Assembly: GCA_027457185.1 (NCBI GenBank)
Contig: DAIDTN010000016.1
Location: 1 to 8,700, forward strand
Source: Burkholderiales bacterium
GTDB lineage: Bacteria > Pseudomonadota > Gammaproteobacteria > Burkholderiales > SG8-39
DNA length: 8,700 nt
Direction: 5' to 3'
Of this stretch, positions 1 to 6,367 are shown in pieces; position 1 is the stretch's first letter; every line of letters begins with the position of its first letter. The translations under genes were made by a program, and so were the position numbers. The notes beneath the pieces were generated by a model. It worked only from the letters and a program-made list of their open reading frames with translations. It searched no databases and was not told the origin of the DNA.

Positions 1-479
1 ATATTCAGCCTTTGCCCGACCTCGCACGATGGCTGCGCGCAGCCGAACTCGAGGGCGACCCCGATTCGATACTGCTGCGGCGGGTGATCGACCAGAACGG
101 GCGCTCACGCGCTTTCGTCAACGGCCGGCCGGCTACGCAGAGCCAGTTGCGTGAGGCCGGCGAATGGCTAGTCGATATTCACGGCCAGCATGCGCACCAA
201 TCCATGCTCAAGGACGATGCCCAGCGCGTGCTGCTCGATGCGCATGCCGGCCTCGCGCCGCTCTCGGCCGAGGTGGCGCAGGCGTACCGGCACTGGCAGC
301 AGCTGGCGCAGGCGCGCAGCGAGTACGAGACCCACGCGGCGCAACGCAATGCCGAACGCGAGCAGCTGCAGTGGCAAGTGCAGGAACTGGAGCGCCTGGC
401 CTTGCTGCCGGACGAATGGGAGGCAGTGCAGTCCGAGCACACCCGCCTGGCGCACGCAGCCGGCCTGATCGAGGGCGTG

Positions 480-482
480 TAG
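480..482 (+). other. recN: In-frame amber (TAG) codon inside recN
   Basis: The reading frame that encodes recN from position 3 reads GGC-GTG-TAG-GTG-GCG here, and the RecN sequence continues in the same frame on the far side. There is no frameshift and no missing segment visible around it. A CAG-to-TAG transition is the simplest origin. Confidence 0.9.
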
Positions 483-1457
483 GTGGCGCTCGATACGCTA
501 TCCGAAGCCGATGCTGCCTGCCTGCCGCTGCTCTCCGGCGCCAGCACGCGCCTGGAGGCGCTGTTAGGCTACGACGCGTACCGGGGCGAGGCGCTGGAGC
601 TGATCCGCTCGGGCGAGACGCAGGTGCAGGAGGCGGTGTATGCCCTGCGTCGTTACGCGGACCGGGTAGAGCTGGATCCGCAGCGGCTGGCCGCGGTCGA
701 GGCGCGCATGGAGGCGATTCACGGCAGCGCGCGCAAACTCCGCCTGGCGCCGCAGGAATTGCCCGCGCACCTGCTGCGCTTGCAGATCCGCCTGACCGAG
801 CTCGAGATCGCGTCGAACCTGGAGGCCCTGGTGAGGGAGGAGCAACAGGCGCGCAGCAGCTACTTCGAACTGGCGGCGAAGCGCGGCGCCGGTAGGAAAA
901 AAGCCGCCGCCAAGCTCGGCAAGGAGGTTACGCGCGCGATGCAGGACCTGGCGATGGCCGGCGGCAGGTTCGAGGTCGGGCTCAAGCCCTACCCGCCCGA
1001 AGGCAGCGTGCACGGCTCGGAACAGATCGAGTTTCTGGTCGCGGCCAACCCGGGGATGGACGCGCGTGCGCTGGCCAAGGTGGCTTCCGGCGGCGAACTG
1101 TCGCGCATCAGCCTGGCGATCCAGGTGATTACCAGCAAGGCGGCACTGGTGCCGACGCTGATTTTCGACGAGGTGGACGCCGGCATCGGCGGCGGCGTGG
1201 CCGAGATTGTCGGTCGCCAGCTCAAAATGCTTGGGCGCGAGCGCCAGGTGCTGTGCGTGACGCACCTGCCGCAGGTGGCGGCGCAGGCCGATCGGCAGTG
1301 GTCAGTGAGCAAATTCGGCGTCGAGGGCAGGGTGAAGACCATGGTTTCGGTGCTCGACCAGAAGGGGCGCATCGAGGAGGTGGCGCGCATGCTCGGCGGG
1401 ACGGAAATCACCGCAACCACGCGCAAACATGCTGCGGAAATGCTGAGTCTGCGCTAA
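483..1457 (+). CDS. recN: C-terminal RecN portion, possible reinitiated ORF (second coiled coil plus ATPase half)
   Basis: This is the in-frame continuation of recN after the amber codon, beginning at a GTG that directly abuts the stop (TAG-GTG). Read alone it gives 324 residues. Residues 1-150 are the rest of the coiled-coil arm. The ABC signature SGGELS lies at about 202-207, Walker B TLIFDE at about 225-230 with the following VDAGIGG, and the switch histidine in CVTHLPQ at about H261. The tail RKHAAEMLSL is typical of RecN. A GAGGG run at 471-475 lies seven bases before the GTG, so reinitiation by terminating ribosomes is conceivable. Without Walker A this piece could not hydrolyse ATP alone. 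It would need the N-terminal fragment, as in other head-split ABC ATPases. I see it mainly as part of a broken or mis-sequenced recN; whether it is translated separately is speculation. Confidence 0.5.
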   Translation: MALDTLSEADAACLPLLSGASTRLEALLGYDAYRGEALELIRSGETQVQEAVYALRRYADRVELDPQRLAAVEARMEAIHGSARKLRLAPQELPAHLLRLQIRLTELEIASNLEALVREEQQARSSYFELAAKRGAGRKKAAAKLGKEVTRAMQDLAMAGGRFEVGLKPYPPEGSVHGSEQIEFLVAANPGMDARALAKVASGGELSRISLAIQVITSKAALVPTLIFDEVDAGIGGGVAEIVGRQLKMLGRERQVLCVTHLPQVAAQADRQWSVSKFGVEGRVKTMVSVLDQKGRIEEVARMLGGTEITATTRKHAAEMLSLR

Positions 1458-1496
1458 GCTTGCGAAAACCGGTTCTTTGTGACAGGCAGGGGGGCG

Positions 1497-1877
1497 ATGA
1501 TGCGTGAATTTAAGGGATACAAATCGGCAGCGGGCTCGACGCGGGTAATTGCGATGGTGGTGCTGGTGGTGATACTCGTCTGCGCCTATGTCGCACTGGA
1601 TTTCTATACCAGCGGGCAGCAGAACGCGAGCATGGTGGAAGGACGCGGCGGTGCCATCGTCGGCGCGCTATCTGCATACAAACGCGAAACCGGCAGCCTG
1701 CCCGATGCGCTGGAAAAACTCGTACCCAAGTACCTGCCGGCACTGGCCGCCTGTCCCAACGGCCAACCCTACGCCTACAAGCCAGCCGGCGCGGAATTCA
1801 CGCTCACCTGTCAGGACGTGTTGTTCAAGTCCAAGCCTTATCAGTACGATTCAAAATCGCGGTCGTGGGCGGGGTAG
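1497..1877 (+). CDS. Small single-pass membrane protein with pseudopilin-like C-terminal domain, function unknown
   Basis: This protein of 126 residues is not a named family I recognise. A short basic N-terminus (K6, K9, R16) is followed by one hydrophobic helix at about residues 17-34, suggesting an inner-membrane anchor with the rest outside the cytoplasm. Residues about 44-80 (ALSAYKRETGSLPDALEKLV) resemble the region after the N-terminal helix of GspG-type pseudopilins and related proteins. Two cysteines, C86 and C105, flank a Tyr/Pro-rich stretch and could form a disulfide. There is no GFTLIE-type prepilin peptidase site, so it is unlikely to be a processed pilin. An in-frame GTG at 1479 would add six residues. 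I prefer ATG 1497 or 1500 because a purine-rich AGGGGGG (1488-1494) sits just upstream; 1500 gives better spacing. It follows recN by 39 bases in the same direction and may be cotranscribed with it. Confidence 0.7.
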   Translation: MMREFKGYKSAAGSTRVIAMVVLVVILVCAYVALDFYTSGQQNASMVEGRGGAIVGALSAYKRETGSLPDALEKLVPKYLPALAACPNGQPYAYKPAGAEFTLTCQDVLFKSKPYQYDSKSRSWAG

Positions 1878-1936
1878 CCTGGGGCCCTTTAGCGCCTGCC
1901 GCCCCGGCTGCGCTACGGGTTCGCATGCGGCGCGGT

Positions 1937-1965
1937 TTGTGCGGCTCGCTGCGTTGAGATAGAAT
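1937..1965 (+). promoter_or_regulatory. Likely sigma70 promoter of tRNA-Val with GC-rich discriminator
   Basis: A TAGAAT -10 box (1960-1965, five of six consensus bases) lies 17 bases after TTGTGC (1937-1942, a weak three-of-six -35). Transcription would start near 1972, leaving a leader of about six bases before the mature tRNA 5' end. The bases after the -10 box (GCGCGTGC) are GC-rich, as is usual at stringently controlled stable-RNA promoters. No start-site data are available. Confidence 0.5.
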
Positions 1966-1977
1966 GCGCGTGCATTT

Positions 1978-2054
1978 AGGCGCGTAGCTCAGCTGGTTAG
2001 AGCATCACCTTGACATGGTGGGGGTCGTTGGTTCGAGTCCAATCGCGCCTACCA
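1978..2054 (+). tRNA. tRNA-Val(GAC)
   Basis: The cloverleaf can be folded by eye. The acceptor AGGCGCG pairs with CGCGCCT. The D arm is GCTC/GAGC with GG in the loop. The anticodon stem TCACC/GGTGG closes with one T-G wobble around loop TTGACAT, giving anticodon GAC, which reads GUC and GUU valine codons. The T arm GTTGG/CCAAT encloses TTCGAGT. Discriminator A and a genomically encoded CCA end the gene. All invariant positions inspected (T8, GG in the D loop, T33, TTC in the T loop) are present, so it should be functional. I saw no second copy of its 3' end in the window that would mark an integrated element. Confidence 0.96.
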
Positions 2055-2324
2055 AATTTCTCCCGGCAGTTCGTCGATGCACCAAGGGTCCGCAGAGACT
2101 CGCCAGGGACCGATTTGGAGCACAGTCGCAGCTTATCCCGCGGCGGTCCTGAAATCATATCCGTCTAGTATGCGACTAAGTCACGCGCTGTCGCGCCGCC
2201 CAAAAAACATATAAAAATGGCGCGCGCGTACAGTTCTCCTGCGCTTTTTTGATCTAACGCAAACATTATCGTCCGCACTGTGGCAGCTTAGGCCATCTTG
2301 TTCATTTAAGCTGAGGAGAGGTCC
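2055..2324 (+). promoter_or_regulatory. Intergenic leader between tRNA-Val and the TRAP operon
   Basis: These 270 bases have no supported gene and must hold the dctP promoter, but I cannot place it firmly. A TATAAA at 2210-2215 is the best -10-like box, with no good -35 partner. I found no sigma54 -24/-12 pair with correct GG-N10-GC spacing. A 7-bp inverted repeat, AGTCGCA (2124-2130) and TGCGACT (2171-2177), is separated by 40 bases. An imperfect A-run/GCGC...GCGC/T-run hairpin (2213-2223 with 2241-2250) could end the tRNA transcript or fold in the dctP leader. Composition is more AT-rich here than in the flanking genes. Confidence 0.35.
2314..2321 (+). promoter_or_regulatory. Ribosome binding site of dctP
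   Basis: AGGAGAGG ends three bases before the ATG at 2325, with the AGGAG core at the usual six-base spacing. It fixes this start, which is also where the signal peptide begins. Confidence 0.8.
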
Positions 2325-3335
2325 ATGAATCTGAAAGCCACAATCGCGTTCGCAGCCCTGGCTGCGGCGCTTTCGGTCGGTGCGGCGTATGCGCAGCAGC
2401 CGATTGTGATCAAGTTCAGCCACGTGGTGGCGGAAAACACGCCGAAAGGAAAAGGCGCGCTGAAGTTCAAGGAACTGGCCGAGTCCCGCACCAAGGGGCG
2501 GGTCAAAGTCGAGGTCTACCCCAACAGCACACTGTTCAAGGACGGCGAAGAGATGCAGATGTTGCAGCTCGGCAACGTGCAGATGCTCGCGCCTTCGGTG
2601 TCCAAGTTCGGGCCGCTCGGGGTGCGCGCGTTCGAAGTGTTCGACCTGCCCTTTATCTTCGACAACGACAAAGAACTGCACAACGTGACCCAGGGGCGCA
2701 TCGGCCAGCAGCTGTTCAAGATGCTCGAGAGCAAGGGCATCATCGGCCTGGCCTACTGGGACAACGGCTTCAAGCAGATGAGTTCCAACAAACCGCTCAG
2801 AACGCCGGCCGACTTCCGCGGCCAGAAGCTGCGCATCCAGTCCTCCAAGGTGCTCGATGGCCAGATGCGCGCGCTCGGCGCAACGCCGCAGGTGATGGCG
2901 TTCTCCGAAGTGTATCAGGCGCTGCAGACCGGGGTCGTTGACGGCGATGAGAACACCTGGTCGAACATCTATACGCAAAAGTTCTACGAGGTGCAAAAGT
3001 ACATCACCGTATCCAATCACGGCGTGATCGAATATGCGGTGATCGTCAACAAGAAGTTCTGGGACGGGCTGCCCGCGGACATACGCGCCACGCTCGACGG
3101 CGCGATGAAGGACGCGACCACCTACGCCAACGAAATCGCCAAGCAGGAGAACGACGAAGCGCTGGAAAAAATCAAGGCCTCGGGTAAGTCGCAGATCATC
3201 ACCCTGACGCCGGACGAGAAGAAGGCCTGGAAAAAGGCGGAACTGAAGGTGCACCGCGAGAACGAGGCCACGATCGGCAAGAATCTGATCCAGGAAATCT
3301 ACAAGGACACCGGCTTCGATCCCACCAAGCTGTAA
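2325..3335 (+). CDS. dctP: TRAP transporter periplasmic solute-binding protein, DctP family
   Basis: This periplasmic receptor of a tripartite ATP-independent transporter binds a carboxylate and delivers it to the DctQM membrane unit. Its 336 residues are normal for the family. A Sec signal peptide (hydrophobic residues about 5-20) ends at AYA-QQ, with probable cleavage after A23. The mature domain opens with IVIKFSHVVAENTPKG, typical of DctP proteins. The conserved arginine that salt-bridges the ligand carboxylate is probably R170 in KLRIQSS. The conserved ligand-site asparagine is probably N210 in DGDENTWSN, followed by an aromatic residue. The C-terminal lobe has the family's YAVIVNKKFWDGLP segment and a Lys/Glu-rich helix. 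It is first in the dctPQM operon. C4-dicarboxylates (malate, succinate, fumarate) are the likely substrates by family resemblance, but related proteins bind other organic acids, so specificity is not settled. Confidence 0.93.
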   Translation: MNLKATIAFAALAAALSVGAAYAQQPIVIKFSHVVAENTPKGKGALKFKELAESRTKGRVKVEVYPNSTLFKDGEEMQMLQLGNVQMLAPSVSKFGPLGVRAFEVFDLPFIFDNDKELHNVTQGRIGQQLFKMLESKGIIGLAYWDNGFKQMSSNKPLRTPADFRGQKLRIQSSKVLDGQMRALGATPQVMAFSEVYQALQTGVVDGDENTWSNIYTQKFYEVQKYITVSNHGVIEYAVIVNKKFWDGLPADIRATLDGAMKDATTYANEIAKQENDEALEKIKASGKSQIITLTPDEKKAWKKAELKVHRENEATIGKNLIQEIYKDTGFDPTKL

Positions 3336-3346
3336 TCCCCAAAAAG

Positions 3347-3373
3347 GGCCGCCGCCGGTCGTGCGCGGCGGCC
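3347..3373 (+). promoter_or_regulatory. GC-rich hairpin after dctP
   Basis: A perfect 9-bp inverted repeat, GGCCGCCGC (3347-3355) and GCGGCGGCC (3365-3373), encloses a nine-base loop and starts 11 bases after the dctP stop. No T-run follows, so it is unlikely to be a full intrinsic terminator. Such structures between dctP and dctQ may stabilise the dctP message or cause partial termination, keeping the binding protein more abundant than the membrane subunits (inference). Confidence 0.6.
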
Positions 3374-3397
3374 AGCGCACAGGGCCTGTTTGCGGTC

Positions 3398-3414
3398 GCC
3401 GCGCGATGCGCGGC
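3398..3414 (+). promoter_or_regulatory. Second GC-rich hairpin in the dctP-dctQ spacer
   Basis: A perfect 7-bp inverted repeat, GCCGCGC and GCGCGGC, has a three-base GAT loop. It lies 24 bases after the first hairpin and 23 bases before the dctQ ribosome binding site core. No T-run follows. It probably acts with the first hairpin in mRNA processing or attenuation. Confidence 0.5.
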
Positions 3415-3438
3415 TTCCGATCGTTAACCGGTCGTAAA

Positions 3439-3443
3439 AGGAG
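3439..3443 (+). promoter_or_regulatory. Ribosome binding site that decides the TTG start of dctQ
   Basis: AGGAG within AAGGAGA lies six bases before TTG 3450. The next in-frame ATG lies 16 codons into the protein, within the first membrane segment, and has no comparable site, so TTG is the supported start. Confidence 0.75.
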
Positions 3444-3449
3444 ACGAGC

Positions 3450-4031
3450 TTGAACAAGGTGCTCGACCATCTGGAGGAGTGGCTGATCGCATTCCTGATG
3501 GGTGGCGCGACGATCGTGATTTTTGTCGCCGTTGTCCATCGTTACGCCTCGGGGATTCCCTGGCCTGCGCTCCAGGACTGGCTCCTGACCGTCAATATGT
3601 CCTGGGCGCAGGAACTGTGCATTTACATGTTCGTCTGGATGGCCAAGTTCGGCGCGGCCTATGGCGTGCGTACCGGCATCCACGTAGGCGTGGATCTGCT
3701 GGTTAAGCAGCTGCCCGAACGCATCCGCAAGAAGGTGATTCTCTTCGGGCTCCTCGCCGGTGCACTGTTCACCGGCGTGGTCGGCACGTTCGGCGCCAAG
3801 TTCGTCTGGGATATGGCGCACACCGAGCAGGTCTCTCCCGACATGGAGCTGCCAATGTGGATCGTGTTTCTCGCGATTCCCTGCGGCTCCTACCTGATGT
3901 GCTACCGCTTCCTGCAGGTCGCCTGGAGCTTCTGGCGCACCGGTGAACTGCCGCATCACGACGAGAGCCACGTCGAAGGCATCGACGTTTCGGCCGATGC
4001 AATGCCGGCGTCGAAGGCAAATGCGCAATGA
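3450..4031 (+). CDS. dctQ: TRAP transporter small permease subunit, DctQ family
   Basis: This is the inner-membrane small subunit, which pairs with DctM in the TRAP carboxylate transporter. Its 193 residues fit the family. Hydrophobic segments lie at about residues 12-31, 50-72, 92-115 and 129-150, matching the four-helix DctQ topology. The family core WAQELCIYMFVWMAKFGAA, followed by YGVRTGIHVGVD, covers the second helix and the loop after it. The hydrophilic tail from about residue 168 is His/Asp/Glu/Ala-rich and looks disordered. Translation starts at TTG behind an AAGGAGA site. The 114-base spacer from dctP holds two hairpins, so this gene is probably expressed below dctP. Its last codons overlap dctM by ATGA, implying translational coupling and equal stoichiometry of the two membrane subunits. 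Confidence 0.92.
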   Translation: MNKVLDHLEEWLIAFLMGGATIVIFVAVVHRYASGIPWPALQDWLLTVNMSWAQELCIYMFVWMAKFGAAYGVRTGIHVGVDLLVKQLPERIRKKVILFGLLAGALFTGVVGTFGAKFVWDMAHTEQVSPDMELPMWIVFLAIPCGSYLMCYRFLQVAWSFWRTGELPHHDESHVEGIDVSADAMPASKANAQ

Positions 4032-5311
4032 ACGCTGCGATCATTTTCGGATTGCTCGTCGTGCTGATGATCACCGGCATGCCGATCTCCATTGCGCTCG
4101 GCCTCACCGTGCTGACATTCGTTTTTACGATGACCCACGTTCCGATCGAGTCGGTGGCGCTGAAGCTTTTCACCGGTATCGAGCGTTTCGAGATTATGGC
4201 GATCCCGTTCTTCATTCTGGCCGGCGGCTTCCTGACCCGTGGTGGCGTGGCGCGGAAGATGATCAATTTCGCCACCTCTATGATCGGGCACTGGCACGGC
4301 GGACTCGCGCTCGCCGGCATCCTCGCGTGCGCGATGTTCGCGCTGGTGTGCGGCTCGAGCGTCGCCACCGTGGTGGCGATCGGCTCCATCATGTTGCCCG
4401 AGATGGTGCGGGCCGGCTATCCGATGCGCTTCGGCGCGGGTGTCATCACGGTCGCGGGCTCGCTCGGTATCCTGATGCTGCCCTCGATTCCGAAAGTAAT
4501 TTACGCGATCGCTACCAACACCTCGATCGGCGCGCTGTTCGTAGCGGGGCTCGTGCCGGGGATCATCCTGACCACGATGCTGTGCGCGGTTACCTGGTTC
4601 ATCGCGAAAAAGCGCGGATACCCCCGCATGCGGAAGGCGAGCTGGGGAGAGCGCTGGAGGGCGTTCCGCGACAGCGTCTGGGGTCTGATGTTGGTGGTCA
4701 TCATCATCGGCGGCATCTATTCGGGGATATTTACCGCGACGGAAGCGGCCGCGATGAGTGCGGTGTACGCGTTTTTCATTTCGGTATTCGTGTACAAGGC
4801 GATGCCGCTGAGGGACACCTTCAAGGTGCTGCTGAGTGCCGCAAATATGAGCGCGATGCTGCTCTATATAATTACTAACGCGGCGCTGTTCTCGTTCATC
4901 CTGACTGACGAGAACATTCCGCACGCGCTCGCGGACTGGATCCTCGGCAACAATCTCGGGCTCATAGGCTTCCTGCTGCTCGCGAACGTGCTGCTGCTCA
5001 TCGCGGGCAATTTCATGGATCCGTCTTCCATTATTCTTATCATGGCGCCGATCCTTTATCCCGCCGCGATCGCGCTCGGCGTCAATCCCGTGCATCTTGG
5101 CATTCTGATCGACGTCAACATGGAGGTCGGGCTCTGCCATCCACCGGTCGGGCTCAATCTGTACGTCGCCAGCGGCATCAGCAAGCTCGGCATCACGGAA
5201 CTCACCGTCGCCGTTTGGCCCTGGCTCCTGACCATGCTGGTATTCCTCGTCATGGTGACTTATATGCCGGAGATGTCGCTCTGGTTGCCGCGGCTGCTCA
5301 AAATGATGTAG
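4028..5311 (+). CDS. dctM: TRAP transporter large permease subunit, DctM family
   Basis: This 427-residue polytopic inner-membrane protein forms the transport path of the TRAP system and couples carboxylate uptake to an ion gradient, commonly Na+. Family landmarks in order are: GMPISIALGLTVL in the first helix; RFEIMAIPFFILAGGFLTRGG near residues 55-75; the CGSSVATVVAIGSIMLPEM region near residues 110-130; LPSIPKVIYAIATNTSIGALF near residues 150-175; GNFMDPSSIILIMAPIL near residues 325-340; and MEVGLCHPPVGLNLYVASGI near residue 370. The CHPPVG form replaces the commoner TPPVG and may mark a subfamily. About a dozen hydrophobic stretches are visible. The start overlaps the dctQ stop (ATGA), with only a weak AAGGC upstream, so translation probably depends on coupling. 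It is the last gene of the operon; a hairpin follows at 5322-5346. Confidence 0.94.
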   Translation: MNAAIIFGLLVVLMITGMPISIALGLTVLTFVFTMTHVPIESVALKLFTGIERFEIMAIPFFILAGGFLTRGGVARKMINFATSMIGHWHGGLALAGILACAMFALVCGSSVATVVAIGSIMLPEMVRAGYPMRFGAGVITVAGSLGILMLPSIPKVIYAIATNTSIGALFVAGLVPGIILTTMLCAVTWFIAKKRGYPRMRKASWGERWRAFRDSVWGLMLVVIIIGGIYSGIFTATEAAAMSAVYAFFISVFVYKAMPLRDTFKVLLSAANMSAMLLYIITNAALFSFILTDENIPHALADWILGNNLGLIGFLLLANVLLLIAGNFMDPSSIILIMAPILYPAAIALGVNPVHLGILIDVNMEVGLCHPPVGLNLYVASGISKLGITELTVAVWPWLLTMLVFLVMVTYMPEMSLWLPRLLKMM

Positions 5312-5321
5312 CCAAGATCGC

Positions 5322-5346
5322 GAGCCGGACAGTCTCCGGTCGGCTC
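5322..5346. terminator. Hairpin between convergent dctM and the DHOD-like gene
   Basis: GAGCCG (5322-5327) pairs with CGGCTC (5341-5346); an alternative inner stem CCGGA/TCCGG has a five-base loop. It lies 11 bases after the dctM stop and 14 bases beyond the end of the opposing gene, where a shared bidirectional terminator would be expected. No T-run is present on either strand, so the call is tentative. Confidence 0.4.
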
Positions 5347-5359
5347 ACCGCTGGATCGG

Positions 5360-6367
5360 CTATCGAGATTCGCCGCTATAAGACGTCAGTGCCTTCATGT
5401 AGTTGCTGCGCTCGAACGCGGCCGGGTCGGGGCAGGCCTGCTGGCTGAGCGAGCCCTTCATCTGCTCGACCGAGGCATATTCGCGCGCGTTCATCCATTT
5501 TTCGACGCCGCCGACCAGGGTGGCGACATGCTTGGGCCCGTTGCGCAACAGGCTGCTCGCTACCATGACGCAGTCAGCTCCGGCCAGCAGCAGTTTGAGC
5601 ACGTCCTCCGCGGTATGCGCGCCGCCGGTGGCGGCCAGGCTCGCCTTGATGCGCCCGCGCAGGATGGCGATCCAGCGCAGCGCCAGGCGCAGTTCGTCGG
5701 AAGTGGACAGCACGAGATGCGGCGTCACCTCGAGTTCTTCGAGCAGAATGTCAGGCTGTAGGAAGCGGTTGAACAGCACCAGGCCCGAGGCGCCGGCCTC
5801 CGCGAGCCGCGTCGCCATATTGGCCATGGCGCTGAAGTAGGGCGACACCTTCACCGCGACGGGTATCGAAACCATGCTGCGTACCGAGGCCACCAGTTCG
5901 ACATAGCGCTTTTCCACAGAGGCGCTGGTGTCGTCCTGGCCGGTGGCCAGGAAATAGACATTCAGTTCGATCGCGTCGGCGCCGGCCTGCGCGAACTGTT
6001 TGGCGATGTGCGTCCAGCCGCCCGGCGTGTGGCCGTTCAGGCTGGGTATCACCGGTACCGCGAGCGAGCGCTTCGCCTCCTCGATCAGCTTCAGGTATTG
6101 GTCCGGGCCGGTGTTGTAATTCTGCATCTCCGGAAAGAAGCCGCGCGCCTCCGGCGACAGTTCCGCTCCCGCGAGCATCAGGTTGTGGGTGGCCATTTCC
6201 TCGTGCTCGATCTGCTCCTCGAACAGCGACGGCAGCACCACGGCGGCGATGCCGGCGTCCTCCAGGCGCTTGAGGTTGTCGATCGAACCGGTCATGGGCG
6301 ACGCCGCGGCCACAATGGGATTCCTGAGCTCGAGGCCCAGATACCGGCTGCGTAGATCGGCGCTCAT
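5360..6367 (-). CDS. Dihydroorotate dehydrogenase-like flavoprotein, noncanonical active site
   Basis: This 335-residue protein has the FMN-binding TIM-barrel fold of class 1 dihydroorotate dehydrogenases. N-terminal LRNPIVAAASPMTGS (about 14-28) matches the DHOD NPxxxASG region. VAVKVSPYFS holds the expected FMN-site lysine (K173), F-N200 matches the later substrate-side asparagine, and ATGGAHTAED (246-255) with ADCVMVASSLLRNGP (264-278) form the phosphate-binding end. The catalytic loop is different. Where DHODs read ELNxSCPN, this has ELNVYFLATG (134-143), keeping N136 but lacking both the catalytic Cys of class 1 and the Ser of class 2. It is therefore unlikely to be the pyrimidine enzyme PyrD. 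Such DHOD-like genes are known beside pyruvate:ferredoxin oxidoreductase genes, with no role that I know to be established. The ATG is fixed by a perfect AAGGAGG seven bases upstream, inside nifJ, and overlaps the nifJ stop as TAATG. Confidence 0.88.
   Translation of the reverse strand: MSADLRSRYLGLELRNPIVAAASPMTGSIDNLKRLEDAGIAAVVLPSLFEEQIEHEEMATHNLMLAGAELSPEARGFFPEMQNYNTGPDQYLKLIEEAKRSLAVPVIPSLNGHTPGGWTHIAKQFAQAGADAIELNVYFLATGQDDTSASVEKRYVELVASVRSMVSIPVAVKVSPYFSAMANMATRLAEAGASGLVLFNRFLQPDILLEELEVTPHLVLSTSDELRLALRWIAILRGRIKASLAATGGAHTAEDVLKLLLAGADCVMVASSLLRNGPKHVATLVGGVEKWMNAREYASVEQMKGSLSQQACPDPAAFERSNYMKALTSYSGESR

Larger units (their letters stand above)
1..1457 (+). pseudogene. recN: DNA repair ATPase RecN, 5'-truncated by the window and interrupted by an in-frame amber codon
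   Basis: RecN is an SMC-like cytoplasmic ATPase that acts early in recombinational repair of double-strand breaks. The frame is open from position 3, so the gene begins upstream. About 75 N-terminal residues, including Walker A, would be outside the window (estimate from the usual length of about 555 aa). The first part carries the RecN hallmark DIHGQHAHQS, followed by a Glu/Gln/Arg/Leu-rich coiled-coil arm. A TAG at 480-482 then stops translation. The same frame continues without further damage through the second coiled coil, the ABC signature, Walker B and the C-terminus, ending at TAA 1455-1457. A Gln codon (CAG) is the expected ancestor: the context reads EGV-stop-VALDTLSEADAA where homologues, as I recall them, have EG(A/V)Q-xALD. 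One C-to-T change would explain it. It could be a recent nonsense mutation, an assembly or sequencing error, or a split gene. RecN identity is certain; pseudogene status is not. Confidence 0.85.

Noticed and set aside
164..895. A 243-codon + strand frame spanning the recN stop
   Set aside because: It is an Arg/Ala/Gly-rich shadow in another frame. The in-frame RecN residues on both sides of the TAG show which frame is real.
1458..1480. The AACCGGTT palindrome after recN as a terminator
   Set aside because: It is only an 8-base palindrome with no loop and no long T-run, and the next gene begins within 40 bases in the same direction.
1978..2054. tRNA-Val as an integration site for a mobile element
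   Set aside because: I see no integrase gene and no repeat of the tRNA 3' end downstream in the window. The following genes are ordinary metabolic genes with matching composition.
2219..2300. Sigma54 promoter for dctP from TGGC sequences at 2218 and 2281
   Set aside because: Neither has a GC element at the required spacing for a -12 box.
2181..4028. A 615-codon open frame on the minus strand across dctP and dctQ
   Set aside because: It lies antisense to two well-recognised TRAP genes, its product is Arg/His/Leu-rich with no recognisable motif, and it follows from high third-position GC in the real genes.
3956..5140. A 394-codon minus-strand frame antisense to dctM
   Set aside because: The product is dominated by His, Arg, Asp and Gln, as expected from the complement of a hydrophobic membrane protein gene. 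It has no domain.
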